Source: UBA4582 sp965657335
GTDB lineage: Bacteria > Pseudomonadota > Gammaproteobacteria > Pseudomonadales > Azotimanducaceae
DNA length: 64,000 bases
Direction: 5' to 3'
Assembly (NCBI GenBank): GCA_965657335.1
Contig: CBFHOH010000014.1
Coordinates: 59,557 to 123,556 of the forward strand
Shown piece after piece: positions 8,173 through 17,589 of this stretch. Each line of letters opens with the position of its first letter. The first letter of the stretch is position 1. Under the pieces are notes generated by a model. It did no database searches and was not told where the DNA came from. It saw only the letters and a list, made by a program, of their open reading frames with translations. The position numbers and the translations under genes were made by a program.

Positions 8173-9384
8173 CTAGATACGCCCGGCTTCCCTGTCTCTG
8201 ATGCCCATCAGGTACAGGATGCTGTCCAGCCCCAGCGTTGAGATAGACTGCTCTGCACTTTGCCGGACAAGCGGTTTTGCATGGAAAGCAATTCCCAGAC
8301 CGGCAACCGCTAACATTTCAAGGTCATTTGCCCCGTCGCCCACGGCTATCACCTGTTCCAGAGCAATACCTTCCTCCTGTGCAAGTTGGCGTACCAGGCT
8401 CGCTTTTCTTGAAGCGTCGACGATGGGCTCGATCACTTTTCCCGTCAGTTCGCCTTTTTCAATCTCGAGCTGGTTGGCGTAAACATAATCCACCCCCAGT
8501 TTTTCTTGAAGGACCTTGCCGAAGAAATCAAATCCACCGGATAGTATGGCTGTTTTGTAACCAAGGCTATTCAGCGTCTTGAACAAATGCTCCACACCCT
8601 CGGTGAGGGGAAGCGCGTCAGCTACTTGTTGGAGAGAATCTGCAGACAGACCACGGAGCAATGACACTCGCTCATGCAGACTCTGCCGGAAATCGAGTTC
8701 TCCTGCCATTGCTCTGTCCGTTATTGCTGACACCCTGGCACCAACCCCGGCAAGCTCCGCAAGCTCATCGATCACTTCCGTGGTGATAAGCGTTGAATCC
8801 ATATCAAAGCAAATCAATCGGCGATGACGCCTGAAGATGCCATCTTCTTGAATAGCAATATCAATCTCCAACTCACTGCAAACCTGCATTAGCTCAGATC
8901 TGAGCGATTTGGAATTTTCATGATCACCCTTGAGCGAGAATTCAACACATGCCTTGCTACCTTCAACATCCTCTTCTACGTTAACCCTTCCGGACAAACG
9001 CACGATGTTATCGATATTTAGCCCGTTGTCGGCGATAACCCTCGATACCTTTGCAATGTGGCTCGCCTTAATTTTCCGAGCCAGCAACGTCAAAATAAAT
9101 CGCGGACGACCCTGATTTCTCGTCCACTGCTCGTAACTATTTTCTGGCACCGGCACGAAGGTGATGCTGACGCCCAGCATCTCGCCTAATTTGAGCACAG
9201 CAGGTTGAAGGTTTTGGTTGGCAACAGGCATATTTATTAGCAAGCCAAGCGCCAAGGAGTCGTGTATCACCGCCTGACCAACATCGAGAATATCTACGGC
9301 GTACTCGGACAAGAACTCTGTAATGGCAGCAGTGACACCGGGACGATCTTTTCCAGAAACACTGATAAGCGCAAGTTCTGACAC
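8173..9384 (-). CDS. serB: phosphoserine phosphatase with N-terminal ACT domains
   Basis: SerB hydrolyses O-phosphoserine to serine, the last step of serine synthesis. At 403 residues it is the long form: an ACT domain at the start (LISVSGKDRPGVTAA), a second ACT-like segment around 95-180, then the HAD domain. Asp194 in CFDMDSTLI is the expected phosphorylated nucleophile and Asp196 the acid/base. Motif II is SGGFDFF and motif IV is GDGANDLEML. The ACT domains suggest amino-acid feedback. It lies between fimX and the AhpA-like gene, as in Pseudomonas. Confidence 0.94.
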   Translation of the reverse strand: MSELALISVSGKDRPGVTAAITEFLSEYAVDILDVGQAVIHDSLALGLLINMPVANQNLQPAVLKLGEMLGVSITFVPVPENSYEQWTRNQGRPRFILTLLARKIKASHIAKVSRVIADNGLNIDNIVRLSGRVNVEEDVEGSKACVEFSLKGDHENSKSLRSELMQVCSELEIDIAIQEDGIFRRHRRLICFDMDSTLITTEVIDELAELAGVGARVSAITDRAMAGELDFRQSLHERVSLLRGLSADSLQQVADALPLTEGVEHLFKTLNSLGYKTAILSGGFDFFGKVLQEKLGVDYVYANQLEIEKGELTGKVIEPIVDASRKASLVRQLAQEEGIALEQVIAVGDGANDLEMLAVAGLGIAFHAKPLVRQSAEQSISTLGLDSILYLMGIRDREAGRI

Positions 9385-9481
9385 AACGATTTCCTACCGA
9401 ATGGAGTTATCATTATCCCCTGTTCATGATCTTAAGACAAAGCGATCTGCACGTTAGTGTAATGTCCACGCATAAACTAGG

Positions 9482-9487
9482 TATACT
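9482..9487 (+). promoter_or_regulatory. -10 element TATACT upstream of the AhpA-like gene
   Basis: TATACT lies 31 bp before the preferred ATG at 9518. No clear -35 is visible. If this is the promoter, transcription starts near 9494, leaving a short leader and making the TTG at 9503 a poor start. Confidence 0.3.
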
Positions 9488-9517
9488 TGCCCTAAGACTT
9501 CGTTGTTTCAGCGCCTT

Positions 9518-10624
9518 ATGCACAGATCAAAAGCAAAACTCATTTTGCTCGTCCTATTACCAGCCGTCGTTAGCCTGACGCTCTCGCTTTTTATCATTTC
9601 TAGTTTCGTTTATGGCGAACTTAAAGAACAGCGGGAACATTTCACTCAGGCAATCGTCAGCCAACTGAGCGCGTCAACCGCAGACTATCTTGTGACAGAG
9701 GACTTGTTAGGTCTCAATGTAGTACTGGGGAACTTGGTATCGGAGGGAGACTTGATCTTTGCGTCAGTACATAAAACTGACAACCAATTACTGGCTCAGG
9801 CCGGCAAAACAGGCGTTAGGCAGGAAGATATCGTCACCCGCGACATCACTTTTCAAAACGAAACTGCTGGCTACCTTCGAGTCATCGTCAATCAATCGCT
9901 CCTTGACGATAAATTCAGACGGATTATTGCCGTCTTCGTTCTGGTGAACCTGGTGATCCTTGGCGCGGCGGCAGTATTTGTATGGGCCTGCGCAGACCTA
10001 ATATTCCTCGGTTTATTCTCGCTCAAACAACCACAAACTGATCACACGCGAAACCAGGGATCTGCCGAGGCTAGCGAAACAATCCAAGTGTCAAATCACA
10101 ACGCAACTCAGCCTGAGAGCGAGACTAACAACGCGCAATTAATCATGGTAATGAAAATAAGACCGCATCGTTGGCTGGCGACCCACGAGGAAAGAATTTC
10201 TAGTGCGCTATCTCTCTACCGTTGCCAAGTAGAAGTCTCTGATGGACAAGACATCATTGCCATGTTTTCTGCAGCAGACCCAGAGGATTGTCTTTACGAC
10301 GCTGTTTGCGCCGGATTATTGCTGATCCGGGTATTTGAGAAGCTGAATACAACAATCAATATCAAAATCGGTATCAATCCAGTGGCGGCGCCCGAGCATA
10401 TCGATGCCAACAGGAAACAAACGGTATACATCGCGTCTATCGCTGAACGACAACTGCTCATTAGCCATGATGCCTACAAAATATGTTGCGACGATCCGAG
10501 ATTGCTCATCAGTGATTTTCACAATTCACTGACACCGACCGGATCAGTTTACCTGATCGAATCTCTTCAGCCCGCTTACCAAAAACTTATCGAACTACAA
10601 GCTGAGAAGCTTTCAGGCAACTAG
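9518..10624 (+). CDS. AhpA/YtjB-like inner-membrane protein
   Basis: A membrane protein of 368 residues from the ATG at 9518 (373 from an in-frame TTG at 9503). It has one transmembrane helix near residues 8-30, a periplasmic loop of about 110 residues, and a second helix near 145-165. A low-complexity polar linker follows, then a cytosolic C-terminal domain of about 170 residues that faintly recalls the adenylate-cyclase-like fold but lacks metal-binding Asp motifs. This layout and its place beside serB match the AhpA/YtjB (SMP) family. Its function is poorly known; roles in oxidative stress and virulence are reported for relatives. It is convergent with parC. Confidence 0.65.
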   Translation: MHRSKAKLILLVLLPAVVSLTLSLFIISSFVYGELKEQREHFTQAIVSQLSASTADYLVTEDLLGLNVVLGNLVSEGDLIFASVHKTDNQLLAQAGKTGVRQEDIVTRDITFQNETAGYLRVIVNQSLLDDKFRRIIAVFVLVNLVILGAAAVFVWACADLIFLGLFSLKQPQTDHTRNQGSAEASETIQVSNHNATQPESETNNAQLIMVMKIRPHRWLATHEERISSALSLYRCQVEVSDGQDIIAMFSAADPEDCLYDAVCAGLLLIRVFEKLNTTINIKIGINPVAAPEHIDANRKQTVYIASIAERQLLISHDAYKICCDDPRLLISDFHNSLTPTGSVYLIESLQPAYQKLIELQAEKLSGN

Positions 10625-10638
10625 CCATCAACTGGCTA
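10622..10638. terminator. short hairpin covering both stop codons of convergent genes
   Basis: TAGCCA (10622-10627), loop TCAAC, TGGCTA (10633-10638) form a perfect 6-bp stem. The left arm contains the TAG of the AhpA-like gene and the right arm the reverse-strand TAG of parC. There is no U-run, so it may be only a weak block to read-through. Confidence 0.3.
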
Positions 10639-12885
10639 AACGCCGTCGAGTGTTACAGCATCTACTTTTTGAAATCCTCTCGGCAGCTTCAAGCCTCTGC
10701 GCGCTCGCTCTCCCCGATAATGTTCCAGATCAGCAAATTTCAGATTAATGTGCCGCTTACCTGAAATCACAGTGATCGTATCCGTCTCGGAGAATACGAC
10801 CAAGTGGGACATCATTTCGACACGCTCAACTACGCGGGCGGGCGGGATGCTCAGCATTTTCACTCCTTTACCGCGCCCTAACACAGGCAACTCTGAAAGC
10901 GGGAATATGAGCAAACGTCCTTCATTACTAAACGCCCCGACGAACTGCGTTTCTATGTCTTTAATGATCTTGGGTTTAAGCACGATGCCACCCTTCGGCA
11001 CGGAGATGAATGCTTTGCCTGCCTTGTTCTTCGTCTGCAAACCGGCAAGCTTTGTGACAAAGCCATAACCGGCATCACTGGCAACAAGGAATTGTGTATC
11101 CTCATCACCGGCCATCACGCCCGTAAAATAGGCACCGGCAGGCGGGTTCACCCTACCTGTCAGCGGTTCACCTTGGCCGCGCGCCGAAGGCAGCGTATGC
11201 GCTGCAACCGTGTAAGCACGACCCGTCGAGTCCAAAAATATAATATCCTGATTGGACCTGCCCGGCACAGCCTGAAGCAGTTGGTCGCCTGATCGGTAGT
11301 TTAATTCATGCGGGTCAACTTCGTGGCCTTTCGCCGCGCGAATCCAGCCTTTCTCTGACAAGACAACCGTCACAGGTTCAGTTGAAATGAGGTCCTTCTC
11401 TTTAAATGCCTGGGCCTCTGATCTTTCGACAATGGCAGAGCAGCGCTCATCACCAAACTCGTCAGCATCGGCTTGAATTTCCTTCTTTATCAGTGTTTTC
11501 AGTCTTGTTTTCGAACCAATCGTCTTTTCGAGATTGACTCGCTCGGCGTTGAGCTCATCCTGCTCACCTCTGATCTTGATTTCTTCGAGCTTCGCGAGTT
11601 GTCGCAGCCTTAAATCAAGAATTGCATCAGCCTGCAATTCCGAGATTTTGAACTGTTTCATCAGCACTGCTTTAGGTTTGTCCTCAGTCCTAACAATTTT
11701 GATGACTTCATCAATGTTCAGGAATGCAACCATTAGACCTTCAAGAATATGAAGGCGATCGAGGATTTTGTCTAAGCGGTATTGGAGTCTCTTGAGTACA
11801 GTTTCCGTTCGAAACTCCAACCATTCCGACAGCAGCGTATTGAGAGGCTTCACCCGTGGCCGACCATCGAGGCCGATCATATTAAAGTTAGCTCTGTGTG
11901 TTCGCTCAAGATCCGTGGAAGCAAACAAATGGCCCATCAGCGATTCAACATCAATACGGTTGGAGCGTGGCACAATAACAATTCGCGTTGGATTCTCGTG
12001 ATCAGATTCATCGCGAAGATCGACAACCATCGGCAGCTTCTTCGCTTGCATCTGCGCTGCGATCTGTTCAAGTATCTTTGTGCCCGAGACCTGAAAGGGT
12101 AAAGCGGTGATGACAATGTCGCCTTCTTCAATCTGGAATACCGCGCGGGTTCTTATAGCACCTCGGCCAGTCTCATAGATCTGCTGAATATCTTCTTTGG
12201 TAGAGATGATCTCCGCGCCTGTCGGAAAATCCGGCCCCTTAATATGTTCACAAAGATCTCTCACGGTCGACTTTGGCTTATCTAGCAAACGAATACAGGC
12301 AGTCGCAACTTCCCGCAGGTTGTGCGGTGGAATATCCGTCGCCATACCAACGGCAATACCACTGCCCCCGTTTAGCAATATGTTTGGCAATCGCGCAGGA
12401 AGATGTTCAGGTTCTTCCATGGTGCCGTCAAAATTTGGCACCCAGCTCACCGTACCCTGACCTAACTCAGACAGCAGGGTAGAGGCGTATTTCGTTAGTT
12501 TAGATTCGGTATATCGCATCGCAGCGAAGGATTTCGGATCATCTGGCGAACCCCAGTTCCCTTGCCCGTCAACCAAAGGGTAGCGATAGGAGAAGGGCTG
12601 CGCCATCAACACCATCGCTTCATAGCTCGCACTGTCACCGTGGGGATGATATTTACCTATCACATCGCCCACTGTTCTTGCGGACTTGGAATACTTCGCG
12701 TCCGCATTAAGACGTAGCTCAGACATCGCAAAGACAATTCGCCGCTGGACAGGCTTTAGGCCATCACCGATGAACGGTAGCGCTCGGTCGTTGATGACAT
12801 ACATCGCGTAATTGAGATATGCATTCTCAGTAAATTGTCTGAGAGACGCTGTTTCGGAGATCCCGGATTTGTTTATTTCACTCAT
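10636..12885 (-). CDS. parC: DNA topoisomerase IV subunit A
   Basis: ParC cuts and rejoins DNA to decatenate daughter chromosomes, with ParE as its ATPase partner. The 749-residue protein has the catalytic Arg124-Tyr125 pair (AAMRYTESK) and a C-terminal beta-pinwheel domain. The quinolone-resistance-determining region reads HPHGDSASYEAM; Ser85 and Glu89 align with E. coli Ser80 and Glu84, so the wild-type, sensitive residues are kept. It follows parE on the same strand after 230 bp without a gene, enough for its own promoter. Confidence 0.97.
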   Translation of the reverse strand: MSEINKSGISETASLRQFTENAYLNYAMYVINDRALPFIGDGLKPVQRRIVFAMSELRLNADAKYSKSARTVGDVIGKYHPHGDSASYEAMVLMAQPFSYRYPLVDGQGNWGSPDDPKSFAAMRYTESKLTKYASTLLSELGQGTVSWVPNFDGTMEEPEHLPARLPNILLNGGSGIAVGMATDIPPHNLREVATACIRLLDKPKSTVRDLCEHIKGPDFPTGAEIISTKEDIQQIYETGRGAIRTRAVFQIEEGDIVITALPFQVSGTKILEQIAAQMQAKKLPMVVDLRDESDHENPTRIVIVPRSNRIDVESLMGHLFASTDLERTHRANFNMIGLDGRPRVKPLNTLLSEWLEFRTETVLKRLQYRLDKILDRLHILEGLMVAFLNIDEVIKIVRTEDKPKAVLMKQFKISELQADAILDLRLRQLAKLEEIKIRGEQDELNAERVNLEKTIGSKTRLKTLIKKEIQADADEFGDERCSAIVERSEAQAFKEKDLISTEPVTVVLSEKGWIRAAKGHEVDPHELNYRSGDQLLQAVPGRSNQDIIFLDSTGRAYTVAAHTLPSARGQGEPLTGRVNPPAGAYFTGVMAGDEDTQFLVASDAGYGFVTKLAGLQTKNKAGKAFISVPKGGIVLKPKIIKDIETQFVGAFSNEGRLLIFPLSELPVLGRGKGVKMLSIPPARVVERVEMMSHLVVFSETDTITVISGKRHINLKFADLEHYRGERARRGLKLPRGFQKVDAVTLDGV

Positions 12886-13115
12886 TAACTGACTATTCTC
12901 AATAAAAAGCGGATTGGTTCCCGACCATCAACACCAGCTTACGAGCGGCGGTGGTAGGCCAGCAACGTTGATTTTTGCAGGCTAATTTATCATAGACTTG
13001 ATACAACTATTGGCTGGCTTACCACGCTTTGTGCACAAGTATTGCACGTTCGCCAACCGCTATCGGACAGGCAGCTTAAATCATCCCTTACCGAACGCTG
13101 TCATAAGTTTTTTGA

Positions 13116-14981
13116 CTACAAAATTTCTGCCTGATCACCTTTCTCTTCGAGCCAACTTTTGCGATCTGCCGCTCGTTTTTTCGACAACAACATATCCAGC
13201 GTTTCAGTTACCTTGCTACCAGACTCGATGTTCAGCTGCACTAGTCGCCGAGTATCTTCGTTCATCGCTGTCTCTCGAAGTTGCAAAGGGTTCATCTCGC
13301 CCAACCCTTTAAATCGTTGAACCGTCACTTTACCTTTCTTCTTCTCAGCTTCGATTAAATCTAGATAGCCTTGCCTCTCTGACTCATCCAACGCGTAGAA
13401 AACCTCTTTGCCAACGTCAATTCTGTAAAGCGGAGGCATCGCAACAAAAACATGACCGTTTTCGACCAGCGATGGAAAATGTTTGACGAAGAGTGCTATC
13501 AGCAAACTGGCGATGTGCAACCCATCGGAATCGGCGTCCGCCAGAATACAAATTTTACCGTACCGCAGGCCGCTTAGATCCGTCGAGGCAGGATCAATAC
13601 CCAACGCGACCGAAATATCGTGCACTTCCTGAGAAGCCAAAATCTCAGCAGAGTCCACTTCCCAGGTGTTAAGAATTTTTCCTCGCAACGGCATAATCGC
13701 CTGCGTTTCTCTGTCCCTAGCCTGCTTTGCTGAGCCACCAGCAGAATCACCTTCTACCAAAAACAATTCACCTTGCATGGCGTCTTGGCAGGAGCAATCC
13801 GCTAACTTGCCCGGCAGGGCCGGTCCAGCAGTCACCTTCTTGCGCGCGACTTTCTTACCTGCTCGCAGGCGAGCCTGCGCGTTATTTATCGCCAGTTCAG
13901 CGATAAGCTCAGCTTCTGCCACGTGCTGATTAAGCCAAAGACTGAAGCTGTCTTTCACGACGCCAGAAATAAAGGTCGCTGCTTGTCTCGAGTTCAATCT
14001 TTCTTTGGTCTGCCCGGCAAATTGCGGTTCGAGCATTTTGGCAGATAGCACGTGAGCACATCTGTCCCAAATATCATCGGCAGAAATTTTTACGCCACGA
14101 GGCACCATGTTTCGAAAATCACAAAACTCACGAAGTGCCTCGAGCAAACCTGAGCGAAGCCCGTTTACGTGAGTGCCCCCTTGCGCTGTCGGGATCAGAT
14201 TGACATAGCTCTCGGTCACGAGCTCTCCGCCTTCAGGCAGCCACTGCACAGCCCAGTCGNNNNNNNNNNNNNNNNNNNNNNNNNNNNNNNNNNNNNNNNN
14301 NNNNNNNNNNNNNNNNNNNNNNNNNNNNNNNNNNNNNNNNNNNNNNNNNNNNNNNNNNGCTGTCTCATCAGTGAAAAACACTCTAAGACCTGGACATAAA
14401 ACAGCTTTTGCCTTGAGCAAATGTTTCATTTTAGAGACAGAAAACTTTGGTGAATCGAAGTACTGAGGATCAGGTTTAAAATTTATGAGCGTACCTGTAT
14501 TTCTCTTCCCGACATTATCTTTAACCGCCAGGTCCTTCGATTTATTGCCGTTTTTGAACGACATGTGATGCAACTTGCCCTCGCGCTTTATGTACACTTC
14601 AAATTGAAGCGAAAGTGCGTTAACAACTGACACGCCGACGCCATGCAGACCACCGGAGAATTTATAATTATCGCTATTAAACTTAGCGCCAGAGTGAAGC
14701 CGGCTCAATATCAGCTCGACACCTGAGACTTTTTCTTTTTTATGTATGTCTACCGGCATACCCCGGCCATTGTCACCCACTGACATGGAACCGTCTTTTC
14801 GAAGCGTGATTCTTATTTCGTTCGCATAACCTTCAAGCGCTTCGTCGACGCTATTGTCAATCACTTCCTGAGCCAAGTGATTAGGACGAGTTGTATCTGT
14901 ATACATTCCCGGTCGTTTTCTGACGGGATCTAGACCTTCCAAGACTTCTATTGAGTCAGCTTTATAGGAGTTATTTGCCAT
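13116..14981 (-). CDS. parE: DNA topoisomerase IV subunit B (interrupted by a gap of N)
   Basis: The ATPase subunit of topoisomerase IV. The GHKL ATP-binding motifs are visible (EVIDNSVDEALEGY, DNGRGMP, GGLHGVGVSVVNAL), as are the Toprim motifs EGDSAGGSA and DADSDG and the family C-terminus. At 621 residues it is near the usual 630. Ninety-nine N (14260-14358, 33 codons) fall in the transducer part of the ATPase domain, but the frame is the same on both sides, so the gene is not broken. A DUF1249 gene follows upstream on the minus strand, 182 bp away. Confidence 0.96.
   Translation of the reverse strand: MANNSYKADSIEVLEGLDPVRKRPGMYTDTTRPNHLAQEVIDNSVDEALEGYANEIRITLRKDGSMSVGDNGRGMPVDIHKKEKVSGVELILSRLHSGAKFNSDNYKFSGGLHGVGVSVVNALSLQFEVYIKREGKLHHMSFKNGNKSKDLAVKDNVGKRNTGTLINFKPDPQYFDSPKFSVSKMKHLLKAKAVLCPGLRVFFTDETXXXXXXXXXXXXXXXXXXXXXXXXXXXXXXXXXXDWAVQWLPEGGELVTESYVNLIPTAQGGTHVNGLRSGLLEALREFCDFRNMVPRGVKISADDIWDRCAHVLSAKMLEPQFAGQTKERLNSRQAATFISGVVKDSFSLWLNQHVAEAELIAELAINNAQARLRAGKKVARKKVTAGPALPGKLADCSCQDAMQGELFLVEGDSAGGSAKQARDRETQAIMPLRGKILNTWEVDSAEILASQEVHDISVALGIDPASTDLSGLRYGKICILADADSDGLHIASLLIALFVKHFPSLVENGHVFVAMPPLYRIDVGKEVFYALDESERQGYLDLIEAEKKKGKVTVQRFKGLGEMNPLQLRETAMNEDTRRLVQLNIESGSKVTETLDMLLSKKRAADRKSWLEEKGDQAEIL
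14260..14358. other. run of 99 N inside parE
   Basis: Unresolved bases. The length is a multiple of three and parE reads in one frame through it. Confidence 0.99.
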
Positions 14982-15163
14982 TTAATTTTTCAATCTAGTT
15001 CGTTCGGAGTGAACGCAAAGAAACATAAAAATGTAAACAGAGGATCTAATCAATTCTGTCTCATTGCGGCGTGGTGTGTCGGTTCCATCAGGAACGCGAA
15101 CCGCCCGAGTATACAGGTCGAGTCGCTTTTATTCTTTAGAAATTTAGATGAGTCAGACGGAAA

Positions 15164-15619
15164 TTAGGGTCTGATCGATACATGCTCGAGGGACCGACCT
15201 CTTTCGATACAAAAGGTCAACAACTCACCCAGAAATTTATTAATCTGAGACTTTTCGTCGGGCTGGAACATCTGACTATTTGGGGTGGCATATCTGTACT
15301 TAAAATTGCGATGTCGCTCGAAGCTGACGACCTCTGCCGATTTAGTATCGTGGTATACGCGTATTGTTAACAAAGGCCAACGTACCCAAGGCTTATCAGC
15401 TTCGTTTTCAACGCGCATTGTCATCATCGTGGTGTAGCGACAACGTTCAGTAATACGCAAGCTGACTCGGGCACCGTCTTCGGTCACGCCTTCGACGCCG
15501 AATTCTCGTAACTCCTCACTGTCCATAGACGAAAAAAGCCGCTTTAAGCGGATATAGTTTGCGTCGCATTCGGCCATATCTGAAACCAGATCTGGTACGT
15601 ATTTTCGCTTTCTCGTCAT
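15164..15619 (-). CDS. DUF1249 (YqiB-like) protein
   Basis: A 151-residue protein of the DUF1249 family, recognised by YVPDLVSDMAECDANYIRLKRLF near the start and the C-terminal half rich in aromatic and basic residues (HRNFKYRYATPN). The frame continues upstream to a GTG at 15646, but the ATG at 15619 gives the family N-terminus and a length nearer to E. coli YqiB (140). Function is unknown. In enterobacteria yqiB sits in the parE-cpdA cluster, and here it is immediately upstream of parE on the same strand. Confidence 0.75.
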   Translation of the reverse strand: MTRKRKYVPDLVSDMAECDANYIRLKRLFSSMDSEELREFGVEGVTEDGARVSLRITERCRYTTMMTMRVENEADKPWVRWPLLTIRVYHDTKSAEVVSFERHRNFKYRYATPNSQMFQPDEKSQINKFLGELLTFCIERGRSLEHVSIRP

Positions 15620-15845
15620 TTCACTATCGCTTATTACAGTTACCACCAGGTTTAATCTTTCCCTTTACCTGTTGTTGAAAATAAATAGGTTCGTTGTCGC
15701 TGCGCGTTACGTCCTACCTGTTGTCACTAGCCTATCATATTTTGAGTGGAAAGAAGGCAGGCAATCCGCACCGCTATTTAGTCAGATATGCTTAACGGTC
15801 CGCGATTCTTAGCGGCTAAGTTTAACCAGAATAGGCCGAGGTTCG

Positions 15846-17102
15846 TTATTCCATCGCCTGCACAATTAATTTTTCAACGCTATCCAAAGCGCCCTTATTG
15901 CGCTCCATCACTTGGCTGAGTGCTTCAACCCTTTGTCGCAACTCCGACTCCGAGCGCTGAACCCGCAGTATTTCCTCAACAATATCCGGCGCTGAGTGAA
16001 CAATGTTCATTCCACCCGCATCAATAAATTGCTGCGCAATGTCATTTACATTTCTAATGTGCGGCCCCATCCAGACAGGTAAACCAAAACTCGCTGGTTC
16101 CATCGGATTATGTCCGCCTATCGGCACTAGACTACCACCCACGAATGCAGCATCAGCCATACTAAAAAACGACATTAGCTCACCCATTGTATCCAATAAA
16201 TATACGCGGGTAGCGGCATCGCAGGACCGCCCTTCACTGTGTTTTTGAGTGACGAAACCGTATTTTTTACACAGATTGAATACTTCGTCCGCTCTGTGAG
16301 GATGCCTGGGCACCAGCACCAACAGCATGCCGGGCACAGATTGCTCTAAAAGCGTTAATGCCTGAAGCATGACTTCCTCTTCCCCGTGATGGGTACTGGC
16401 AGCGACTAACACAAACCGACTTCGTAAACCGGCAGCGAGCAATTTAGACGCTGGGCTCTCTGTTTTGTCGTGCTCCACATCGAATTTGGTGCTACCGGTT
16501 ACACTCAATTTCTGTCGCTTGAGTCCGAGCGCGATAAATCGCTCACCCTGAGATTCACTCTGAGCCGCTACGCAATAGATGGATGCCATCATAGGGCCAG
16601 ACAAAGCGCTGATTTTCCTGTAGCCCCGTGCAGATTTTTCCGACAATCGACCGTTAACAACGATAGTCTTAACACTGCTTTTAGCGGCGTAATGCAGCAT
16701 GTTAGGCCACAGTTCAGTATCAATAATGATCAATGCTCTTGGGTTCGTCAGCCGCAAGAAGCGTTTCACAGCGCCGGGCGTGTCATAGGGCGCATAACGG
16801 TTCTCCNNNNNNNNNNNNNNNNNNNNNNNNNNNNNNNNNNNNNNNNNNNNNNNNNNNNNNNNNNNNNNNNNNNNNNNNNNNNNNNNNNNNNNNNNNNNNN
16901 NNNNNNNNNNNNNNNNNNNNNNNNNNNNNNNNNNNNNNNNNNNNNNNNNNNNNNNNNNNNNNNNNNTCAAAGGATTACCAAAACCGAGTCGTTGTAAAAG
17001 GTCGCTTCTGTAGACAGGCTCTTTTCGGGAACGCCAAAACAGCCTGAGGAAAACAACAGGTAAAACCAGATAAAAGAAAAAACTGTAAAGGTATCTAGTC
17101 AA
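15846..17102 (-). CDS. waaA: Kdo transferase (lipid IVA 3-deoxy-D-manno-octulosonic acid transferase)
   Basis: WaaA adds Kdo from CMP-Kdo to lipid IVA on the inner membrane. The N-terminus has the single membrane anchor LYSFFFYLVLPVVFLRLFW; later motifs are IDTELWPN, NGRLSEKSARGY, STHHGEEE, LVPRHPHR, DTMGEL and FVGGSLVPIGGHNPMEPA. The best start is the TTG at 17102, preceded by AGGA about 9 bases away and giving about 418 residues; a longer frame to 17171 would run into the upstream gene. That TTG overlaps the upstream gene by 8 bp. A run of 160 N (16807-16966) removes about 53 codons, including the region of the catalytic Glu, but the frame is kept. Confidence 0.93.
   Translation of the reverse strand: MTRYLYSFFFYLVLPVVFLRLFWRSRKEPVYRSDLLQRLGFGNPLXXXXXXXXXXXXXXXXXXXXXXXXXXXXXXXXXXXXXXXXXXXXXXXXXXXXXXENRYAPYDTPGAVKRFLRLTNPRALIIIDTELWPNMLHYAAKSSVKTIVVNGRLSEKSARGYRKISALSGPMMASIYCVAAQSESQGERFIALGLKRQKLSVTGSTKFDVEHDKTESPASKLLAAGLRSRFVLVAASTHHGEEEVMLQALTLLEQSVPGMLLVLVPRHPHRADEVFNLCKKYGFVTQKHSEGRSCDAATRVYLLDTMGELMSFFSMADAAFVGGSLVPIGGHNPMEPASFGLPVWMGPHIRNVNDIAQQFIDAGGMNIVHSAPDIVEEILRVQRSESELRQRVEALSQVMERNKGALDSVEKLIVQAME
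16807..16966. other. run of 160 N inside waaA
   Basis: Unresolved bases in the N-terminal GT-B domain. The sequence on both sides aligns to WaaA in the same frame, and the number of missing residues agrees with the family length, so the gap size looks right. Confidence 0.99.
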
Positions 17103-17532
17103 AGGGACAGTTCCTGCAGCCACTACCACAGCAGTACCCTCGCTTGAGGTGATACCAGGAGGAGAAAACATATTTTCCGTTTTCTATTTGAAAATCTACG
17201 TGTTCTATCAGTTTAGGTTTGGACTTGCGCGCATCACTGAAAGCATCAGTTGCATTTTGACTGGCGAGGGTCACCATCGCATTCACGCCTTTTTCTTCTA
17301 CCCCTCGCGCAATGGCGTGTTTCAAAACGACCCCCAGACAACTTGGACACAGGCATTGCTCACCATCAATTTCGGCGACTTGTGGTAATCGGGGAAACCG
17401 TTTGCACCAGCAATCGGATGTTTCTTCTTCAGCCCCGCACGCTATATCAACGCCGCAATTGGCACAAAAGAGACCTGTGGCCCTCGCATTGTCACTTTGT
17501 TCTTCAAAACCCTGACTCATCTTCCAAGACAT
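17095..17532 (-). CDS. cysteine-rich CWC-type protein with C-terminal DUF5522-like motif
   Basis: A 145-residue protein with two cysteine clusters. The N-terminal part has FCANCGVDIACG, DCWCKRFPRLP and CLCPSCL, the pattern of the cysteine-rich CWC family. The C-terminus, YHLKRGYCCGSGCRNCPF, matches the short DUF5522 motif. Eleven or more cysteines suggest zinc or iron-sulfur binding, which I cannot confirm. No function is known. Its last 8 bp overlap the TTG start of waaA, so the two are likely co-translated. Confidence 0.7.
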   Translation of the reverse strand: MSWKMSQGFEEQSDNARATGLFCANCGVDIACGAEEETSDCWCKRFPRLPQVAEIDGEQCLCPSCLGVVLKHAIARGVEEKGVNAMVTLASQNATDAFSDARKSKPKLIEHVDFQIENGKYVFSSWYHLKRGYCCGSGCRNCPFD

Positions 17533-17554
17533 CCCAATCTAGCCCGGCCAATGT

Positions 17555-17560
17555 TATAAT
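17555..17560 (+). promoter_or_regulatory. consensus -10 TATAAT before the FAD oxidoreductase gene
   Basis: A perfect TATAAT lies in the divergent gap between the cysteine-rich gene and the oxidoreductase gene. There is no recognisable -35. A transcription start near 17567 would exclude the GTG at 17563 and favours the ATG at 17590. Confidence 0.4.
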
Positions 17561-17589
17561 CTGTGGCAATTAAACCCAAGCGAAAGCCA

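Noticed and set aside
14260..14358. Possible frameshift or pseudogene in parE
   Set aside because: The interruption is a run of N of 33 codons and the frame agrees on both sides.
15164..15619. PilZ protein as partner of FimX
   Set aside because: The sequence lacks PilZ motifs and matches DUF1249 (YqiB), which is expected beside parE.
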